Positions 6,101 to 9,996 of a DNA stretch of 9,996 nucleotides are shown in pieces. The notes beneath the pieces are model-generated. The model searched no databases, was not told the origin of the DNA, and saw only the letters and a list, made by a program, of their open reading frames with translations. Numbering within the stretch: position 1 is the stretch's first letter; every line of letters starts with the position of its first letter. A program made the position numbers and the translations under genes. The stretch is from an uncultured Collinsella sp. Lineage in GTDB: Bacteria; Actinomycetota; Coriobacteriia; Coriobacteriales; Coriobacteriaceae. The stretch lies in contig CAAECP010000057.1 in the NCBI GenBank assembly GCA_900754385.1, positions 1 through 9,996 on the forward strand, read 5' to 3'.

Positions 6101-7543
6101 CTATCGACCTCCCTGCAAAGCGGCATCATCGCGCATGAGCTCGGCCAGCGCCTCGCGATCGATACGCAAGGCATCGCCGCCCGCCGGGTCAAGCGAATCG
6201 CCCTGTCCGGCGAGATCTTTGGCCTGCTTGCGCTCCGCACGGGAAAGGCCGCGCTCGCGGTACTTTTGCGAATGCGCGGTGTACATATTGATGAACAGGA
6301 TGACCAGGAAACTGAACATGATCACGGCGGCGACCCAAAAGAGGGCCACCGACGTATTGCCGCCCATCCATTCAAAGTAAATGGCGATGGGAATGGTCTG
6401 CGTAATACCGGCGTAGTTGCCCGCAAAGAACAGCGTGCAGCCAAACTCTCCCATCGCGCGGGCAAAGGCGAGGACCGTACCGGCGGCAATAGAAGGCCAG
6501 CCGAGCGGCATCATGAGCTTGGCAAAGATGCGACGTTCGGACCATCCCAAGGTTCGCGCGGCGTCGAGCATCTGCGTGTCGAGGCTCTCGAAGGCTCCGA
6601 GCGCCGTGCGGTAGACCAGCGGAAACGACACAACGACGGCTGAAATGACCGCCGCGGGCCAGGTAAAGACGATCGAGATGCCGTGCGCGATGAGCCACTG
6701 CCCCACCCCGGTCGAACGGCCAAATAGCATAAGCAGCAAAAAGCCGCACACCGTAGGCGGCAGCACCATGGGGATCGTAAAGACCGAGTCGAGCAGGCCC
6801 TTAATACGGCTCGTCGTACCCATGGTCTTCCATGCGGCAAACAGGCCCAGTGCAAACGCGATCACCAAGGCAAGACCGCTCGTTTTGATGGAAACCCAAA
6901 ACGGCCGGTAGTCGATGCCGCCCAAAAAGGAGGCCAGAGAGGTCAAGGGGCCCTGCTCATCCCGCAAAACGACAGACGATGCTTCTACCATTTGAGCGCT
7001 ATCAAGCCAACGCGCGCCGCCCTTGGCATCACCCGAGGCTGATGCAATCACCACATAGCGGTCCCCATCCGCACCGCGCTCGTCAAAGCCATAGGTATAC
7101 CCACCGGCATCAAACGTTGTTTCCGCTGTGACATACCAAGGAAGGTCTACGTCCCCTAGCTGCGCACCTCCCATGCAGTTTGCGCTGTCGAGCTCACAGA
7201 CGAGGGCCTTGAGACCCGATACGCACTCGTTGTCCTGCGGATCCAATCCATACCTCTCGATCGCCTTGGGCGATATCCACACCACAACGCGATCGGCAGC
7301 AGGCGCCACTACAAGGTCCACGTCCTCGTCAACGGGAAACCGGTAGCCCTCAGGCTGGCCCTCCATGGCACGAGCGGTCCCCTTGGCCAACCGCTCAAAA
7401 CCCTCGATCCCATAGGAAAGCCCGTGAGCGGTCGCAGCAACCTGGGCCCCGTCCTCAGCGTCCCCAGCAAACGCAAATCCCGGCACCCAGCAAAGCGCGA
7501 AGGTCAAAGCACAGGCGATAAGGATGCGGAATCTATTAAGCAC
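6101..7543 (-). CDS. modB: Molybdate ABC transporter permease ModB with an extra N-terminal extracytoplasmic domain
   Basis: A 480-residue protein, about twice the length of an ordinary ModB (around 225). Residues 5-26 are a hydrophobic signal or anchor ending AFA-GDA. Residues 27 to about 205 are a soluble domain I do not recognise, with three Cys (107, 116, 123). The permease follows (about 213-425), with transmembrane segments near 222-237, 250-274, 289-312, 351-375 and 398-421. The transport-coupling EAA-type loop is at about 327-350, LDAARTLGWSERRIFAKLMM. A charged cytoplasmic tail fills 430-480. I chose the GTG at 7543, which has TTGGAG 6 nt upstream and yields a clean signal sequence. 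A GTG at 7612 overlapping the modA stop would add 23 residues and has a poor ribosome binding site. It lies 68 nt after modA and 3 nt before modC. Confidence 0.87.
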   Translation of the reverse strand: MLNRFRILIACALTFALCWVPGFAFAGDAEDGAQVAATAHGLSYGIEGFERLAKGTARAMEGQPEGYRFPVDEDVDLVVAPAADRVVVWISPKAIERYGLDPQDNECVSGLKALVCELDSANCMGGAQLGDVDLPWYVTAETTFDAGGYTYGFDERGADGDRYVVIASASGDAKGGARWLDSAQMVEASSVVLRDEQGPLTSLASFLGGIDYRPFWVSIKTSGLALVIAFALGLFAAWKTMGTTSRIKGLLDSVFTIPMVLPPTVCGFLLLMLFGRSTGVGQWLIAHGISIVFTWPAAVISAVVVSFPLVYRTALGAFESLDTQMLDAARTLGWSERRIFAKLMMPLGWPSIAAGTVLAFARAMGEFGCTLFFAGNYAGITQTIPIAIYFEWMGGNTSVALFWVAAVIMFSFLVILFINMYTAHSQKYRERGLSRAERKQAKDLAGQGDSLDPAGGDALRIDREALAELMRDDAALQGGR

Positions 7544-7611
7544 GAAAAGCTCCAAGCGAATACAAGGACGGAGTGAAACACAAAACGATGGAATTATCGC
7601 GCCAAGCCGCA

Positions 7612-8484
7612 CTACGCGGAAAGCTCAAAGCCGTACTTAGCCCAAATCTTCTGAGCCTTCCTGTTGGACAGGCAAAAGTCGATAAACGACTTGGCCTCGT
7701 CGGCGTGCTCGGAGCTCTCGGCAACGGCACCCGGGTACACGATGGGCTTGTGCGAATCCTCGGGACACACAAAGGCCTCCTCGATGCCGTCGTAGCGGAA
7801 GATATCGGAGCTGTAGACAAAACCTGCCACGCAGTCGCCTGTGGACACATAGGCGGCGGCGGTACCAACTTTGTCGGCCAGCGCGACCTTGTCGGCGATC
7901 TCGGGAGCATAATCGCCGTCGTCGCCCTCGGTGCCGGTGTAGAGGCCCACGGAGGCCAGGGCCTGGTTGGCGTACTTGCCGGCGGGAACGGTCTTGGCGT
8001 CGCCAATGGCGATCTTGCCGTCCAGATTCGCGACGTCGGCGATGGCCTCGACCTTGGTGTCGGAGCCCTCGGCGCGAATGATCACGAGGTCGTTGACGAA
8101 CATGTCCTCACGCGTGTCGGCGTCGACGAGTTCGGCGACCTCGGCGTCGTCCATGGTGCCCTTGGAGGCCGTGATGAGCACGTCGACGGCGGCACCGGCG
8201 CGCATCTGCTCGACAAGGTCGCCGGACGCCTTGAACTGCGTGTCGGCAAACGTGGTACCGGTCTGCTCGGTGTAGAGCTCCTGAACCTCGGGCAGAGCCT
8301 TCTCGAGCGAATTGGCAGCAAAGACCTGCAGTTCGACAGCCTTCTTAGAGGAAGACTTGGCGGAGCCGGCATCGGAACCAGCGGGCTCGGACGTCTTGTT
8401 GCCCGAGCAGCCAGCAAGGCCAAGGCCGGCGGCGGCGGCAGCAGAAAGCGAGACAAAACCGCGGCGTGAAACCATATCGAACAT
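7612..8484 (-). CDS. modA: Molybdate-binding lipoprotein ModA
   Basis: A 290-residue extracytoplasmic substrate-binding protein for molybdate/tungstate uptake. The N-terminus has SRRGF (6-10), matching the twin-arginine motif, then an Ala-rich hydrophobic stretch and the lipobox LAGC (23-26), so the mature protein would be anchored through Cys26. A Ser/Lys/Gly-rich linker follows. Core family features are VFAANSLEKALPEV, FKASGDLVEQMRAGAAVDVLITAS and a C-terminal region with YPGAV and FIDFCLS, as in other ModA proteins. The ATG at 8484 has AAAGGG 6 nt upstream; a TTG at 8490 would add two residues without a better site. It is the first gene of modABC, behind a promoter region with two palindromes and the moaB terminator. 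Export by Tat versus Sec cannot be decided from sequence alone. Confidence 0.92.
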   Translation of the reverse strand: MFDMVSRRGFVSLSAAAAAGLGLAGCSGNKTSEPAGSDAGSAKSSSKKAVELQVFAANSLEKALPEVQELYTEQTGTTFADTQFKASGDLVEQMRAGAAVDVLITASKGTMDDAEVAELVDADTREDMFVNDLVIIRAEGSDTKVEAIADVANLDGKIAIGDAKTVPAGKYANQALASVGLYTGTEGDDGDYAPEIADKVALADKVGTAAAYVSTGDCVAGFVYSSDIFRYDGIEEAFVCPEDSHKPIVYPGAVAESSEHADEAKSFIDFCLSNRKAQKIWAKYGFELSA

Positions 8485-8530
8485 GTTCAACCCTTTCGGA
8501 CCTTGTGCCCGGGCACCCCACCGCGGGCTT

Positions 8531-8548
8531 TAATCTGCAATCAGATTA
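8531..8548. promoter_or_regulatory. 18-bp palindrome overlapping the modA -10 box
   Basis: TAATCTG-CAAT-CAGATTA, perfect 7-bp arms. It overlaps the minus-strand TATAAT (8545-8550) and the expected start point, so a bound protein would block transcription. Its design (7-4-7) matches the second palindrome at 8580-8597. A Mo/W-sensing repressor is a natural guess. It does not match the classic ModE site that I know. Confidence 0.55.
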
Positions 8549-8550
8549 TA
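8545..8550 (-). promoter_or_regulatory. Candidate -10 box of the modABC promoter
   Basis: A perfect TATAAT on the minus strand, about 60 nt upstream of the modA start. No good TTGACA-like -35 sits at 16-18 nt spacing, which suggests dependence on an activator or a weak basal promoter. Confidence 0.5.
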
Positions 8551-8579
8551 CTTCTGCGCGAATAATGATAGTGAGAAAT

Positions 8580-8597
8580 TATTCTCGCCAGAGAATA
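8580..8597. promoter_or_regulatory. Second 18-bp palindrome upstream of modA
   Basis: TATTCTC-GCCA-GAGAATA, perfect 7-bp arms around 4 bp, centred 49 bp from the first palindrome. An overlapping GAGAA-ATTA-TTCTC (8573-8586) repeats one half-site. Relative to the candidate -10 it would be centred near -50. The two palindromes share the pattern TA-T-TCT at their outer ends, as if for one dimeric regulator. Confidence 0.52.
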
Positions 8598-8637
8598 TAG
8601 TTTCGAGTTACCGTGCACCTCGGCGTCGCTTCGGCGG

Positions 8638-8674
8638 AAAACAAAGGCGGAGCAGCCGTTCAGGTCGCCCCGCC
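8638..8674 (-). terminator. Intrinsic terminator after moaB
   Basis: The minus strand reads GGCGGGGC, a 13-nt loop, then GCTCCGCC and TTTGTTTT. This is an 8-bp GC-rich stem with one G·U pair and a T-tract. It begins about 13 nt after the moaB stop and separates the Moco genes from modABC. Confidence 0.85.
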
Positions 8675-8687
8675 GCAGGTAAACCGC

Positions 8688-9167
8688 TTAGTTGGTATGT
8701 CCGCCGCCCGCCGTCATTTGGGCCGCATGCTCCAGCTGATCGCTCACGGCCTCCCAGCTTTCGCGGGCCGCTTTCGTGGATCCCGGAAAGTTGATGACAA
8801 GCGTATGCCCACGCTGCATGCACACGGCGCGCGAAAGCATGGCGCGGCGCGTCTTGGTCATGGAGTACGCACGGATTGCCTCGGCAATACCCGGCACATC
8901 GCGGTCGCAGACGGCACGCGTCGCCTCGGGCGTCACATCGCGCATCGAAAGACCCGTGCCGCCGCAGGTGAGCACGACATTGGCGTGGCACTCATCGGCG
9001 GCTTCCGCAATGGCATCACCGATCTCGCTGACGTCGTCGCGTACGACCATATGCGAGGCGACCGTCCACCCCTGCGCCTCGATAAGCTCCTCGAGTGCGG
9101 CTCCGGCCTCGTCCTGGGCAAGGTCGCGCGTATCCGAGCACGTCACGATCGATATCTTCAACTCCAT
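8688..9167 (-). CDS. moaB: MoaB/MogA-family molybdopterin adenylyltransferase-like protein
   Basis: A 159-residue protein of the MoaB/MogA family, which adenylylates molybdopterin before MoeA inserts the metal. Motifs are VTCSDTR (8-14), DEAG (19-22), LTCGGTGLSMRDVTPEAT (66-83) with the substrate-binding GGTG, and INFPGSTKAARESWE (125-139). Length suits the single-domain family. The start ATG at 9167 has AGGAGG 6 nt upstream, partly formed by the stop codon of moeA (TAGGAGG), so the two genes are tightly packed with a 10-nt gap. A longer in-frame extension inside moeA exists but has no reason to be used. MoaB and MogA cannot be separated with confidence by eye. In organisms with only one homologue, that one does the adenylylation. 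Confidence 0.9.
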   Translation of the reverse strand: MELKISIVTCSDTRDLAQDEAGAALEELIEAQGWTVASHMVVRDDVSEIGDAIAEAADECHANVVLTCGGTGLSMRDVTPEATRAVCDRDVPGIAEAIRAYSMTKTRRAMLSRAVCMQRGHTLVINFPGSTKAARESWEAVSDQLEHAAQMTAGGGHTN

Positions 9168-9177
9168 AGCATTCCTC

Positions 9178-9996
9178 CTATAGTACCGTGCCCTCGGGCA
9201 GGTCGACACGCACGACATCCACGACGTCGCCCGCCTTGAGCTCGCACGGTCCTTCGTCAATACGCAGTAGGCAGTTGGACCGCTGCATCGTGCCGAGCAG
9301 CGCCGAATTCTGCGTCTTGGCCTCGGTCACCAACAGTTCACCGGTCTCGGGGTCGCGCAAAACCGTGGCGCGATCGAAGAAGCGTCGGTTCTGGCGCTTC
9401 TTCACGCCGTGCGTCAATATCGCCTGCTGCACGGGACGCACGCCCTCGGCAAAGCCGCGCATCTTGCGGATCGCCGGACGGGCGAGCATCTCAAAGCCCA
9501 CATACGCCGCGGCCGGATTGCCTGAAAGCCCCAGGTAGGGCTTACCCCCGAGCAAGCCAAACGTGATGGCCTTGCCCGGACGCATCGAGATGCGGTCAAA
9601 CAGCACCTCGCCCTCGCGCCGGACGAGCGCCGTCACGAAATCGTAGTCGCCCGCCGAGGCGCCACCGCTCGTAATGACAAAATCGCACTCCTGCACGGCA
9701 CGATGCACCAGCTCGGCAATCGCCTGTTCATCATCGGGCGCAATGCCGTAGAACACAGGCTCGGCGCCGGCATCGAGTGCCTCGGCCATCAGCGCCGAGG
9801 AGTTGGAATCGCGAATCTGACCGCGCGCCGGTACCTTACTCGGTGCGACCAGTTCCGTACCCAGCGAGATAATGCCCACGCGCGGGGCAGCGTGCACCTT
9901 CACGCTCGCGTATCCGGCGCTTGCCAGCAGACCCGCGCCCGCCGGAGCCACGACCTCGCCGGCGCGCATCACGACGTCGCCAGCATGCGCTTCCTC
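9178..9996 (-). CDS. moeA: Molybdopterin molybdenumtransferase MoeA, C-terminal part
   Basis: The last 272 residues of MoeA, the enzyme that inserts molybdate into adenylylated molybdopterin; roughly the first third is beyond the right edge. The frame is open to the window end, where it reads EEAHAGDVVMRAGEVVAPAG, the usual domain junction. Then come VGIISLGTEL, GQIRDSNS, FVITSGGASAGDYD (the MoeA/MogA-like fold motif), MRPGKAITFG and GLSGNPAAAYVGFE, all family signatures. The C-terminal beta domain follows, ending in a TAG at 9178. One difference from common MoeA is Ser for Pro in the GLPGNP motif. It is followed after 10 nt by moaB, forming a Moco unit that fits the molybdate transporter next door. 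Confidence 0.93.
   Translation of the reverse strand, partial: EEAHAGDVVMRAGEVVAPAGAGLLASAGYASVKVHAAPRVGIISLGTELVAPSKVPARGQIRDSNSSALMAEALDAGAEPVFYGIAPDDEQAIAELVHRAVQECDFVITSGGASAGDYDFVTALVRREGEVLFDRISMRPGKAITFGLLGGKPYLGLSGNPAAAYVGFEMLARPAIRKMRGFAEGVRPVQQAILTHGVKKRQNRRFFDRATVLRDPETGELLVTEAKTQNSALLGTMQRSNCLLRIDEGPCELKAGDVVDVVRVDLPEGTVL

Noticed and set aside
6101..7612. modB starting at the GTG overlapping the modA stop (503 residues)
   Set aside because: Its ribosome binding site is weak, and it places 23 extra residues before an otherwise standard signal sequence. The GTG at 7543 has TTGGAG at good spacing. The longer form cannot be fully excluded.
8485..8637. Possible molybdenum cofactor riboswitch ahead of modA
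   Set aside because: I searched this leader for extended multi-helix structure and saw only short palindromes around the promoter, mostly upstream of the likely start point, so too little transcribed leader remains for such a riboswitch.

Overview
The window is GC-rich bacterial DNA. Every gene I can support lies on the minus strand, so transcription runs from high to low coordinates. The gene content suggests a strict anaerobe: an oxygen-sensitive double-cubane reductase with its ATP-driven activase, selenium metabolism with a UGA-encoded selenocysteine, and molybdate uptake. Together with the composition and strong AGGAGG-type ribosome binding sites, it resembles a gut Coriobacteriia genome (Collinsella-like). 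That placement is an inference from style and content; there is no rRNA here to fix it.

In transcription order: (1) Right end, 8688-9996: the C-terminal part of moeA followed by a moaB/mogA-type gene, both for molybdenum cofactor synthesis, closed by an intrinsic terminator at 8638-8674. (2) 5027-8484: modA-modB-modC, a molybdate/tungstate ABC transporter. Its promoter region carries two 18-bp palindromes of the same 7-4-7 design, and an intrinsic terminator follows at 4981-5015. ModB carries an extra, unrecognised extracytoplasmic domain of about 180 residues at its N-terminus. (3) 4598-4980: a gene-poor stretch with a promoter candidate, an inverted repeat and a possible 22-codon leader ORF. 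(4) 1-4597: a double-cubane-cluster reductase (YjiM/HgdB-like), its ATPase activase (YjiL/HgdC-like), selD, yedF, a DUF3343 Se/S-carrier-like gene and the start of a cysteine-desulfurase-family aminotransferase that runs off the left edge.

The most important observation is in selD. A plain start-to-stop reading gives a protein beginning at a TTG at 2366 and missing its catalytic N-terminus. The same frame continues upstream through one in-frame TGA (2376-2378) to an ATG at 2426 with an excellent ribosome binding site. The recovered N-terminus has Sec exactly where SelD proteins carry their catalytic Sec/Cys, just before the conserved Lys. A perfect 7-bp stem with a GUC loop, starting its loop 33 nt after the UGA, fits the bacterial SECIS pattern. 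SelD here is therefore very probably itself a selenoprotein.

Functionally the window joins two element pathways. One side imports molybdate (ModABC) and builds Moco (MoeA, MoaB). The other makes selenophosphate (SelD) beside YedF, DUF3343 and the EF2568-type aminotransferase, the set known to travel with selenium-dependent molybdenum hydroxylases. The double-cubane reductase pair sits at the head of that selenium gene string and may supply low-potential electrons to it; that link is inference. A large imperfect palindrome at 3336-3428 lies inside this operon and looks better adapted to folding as plus-strand RNA, opposite to the genes.
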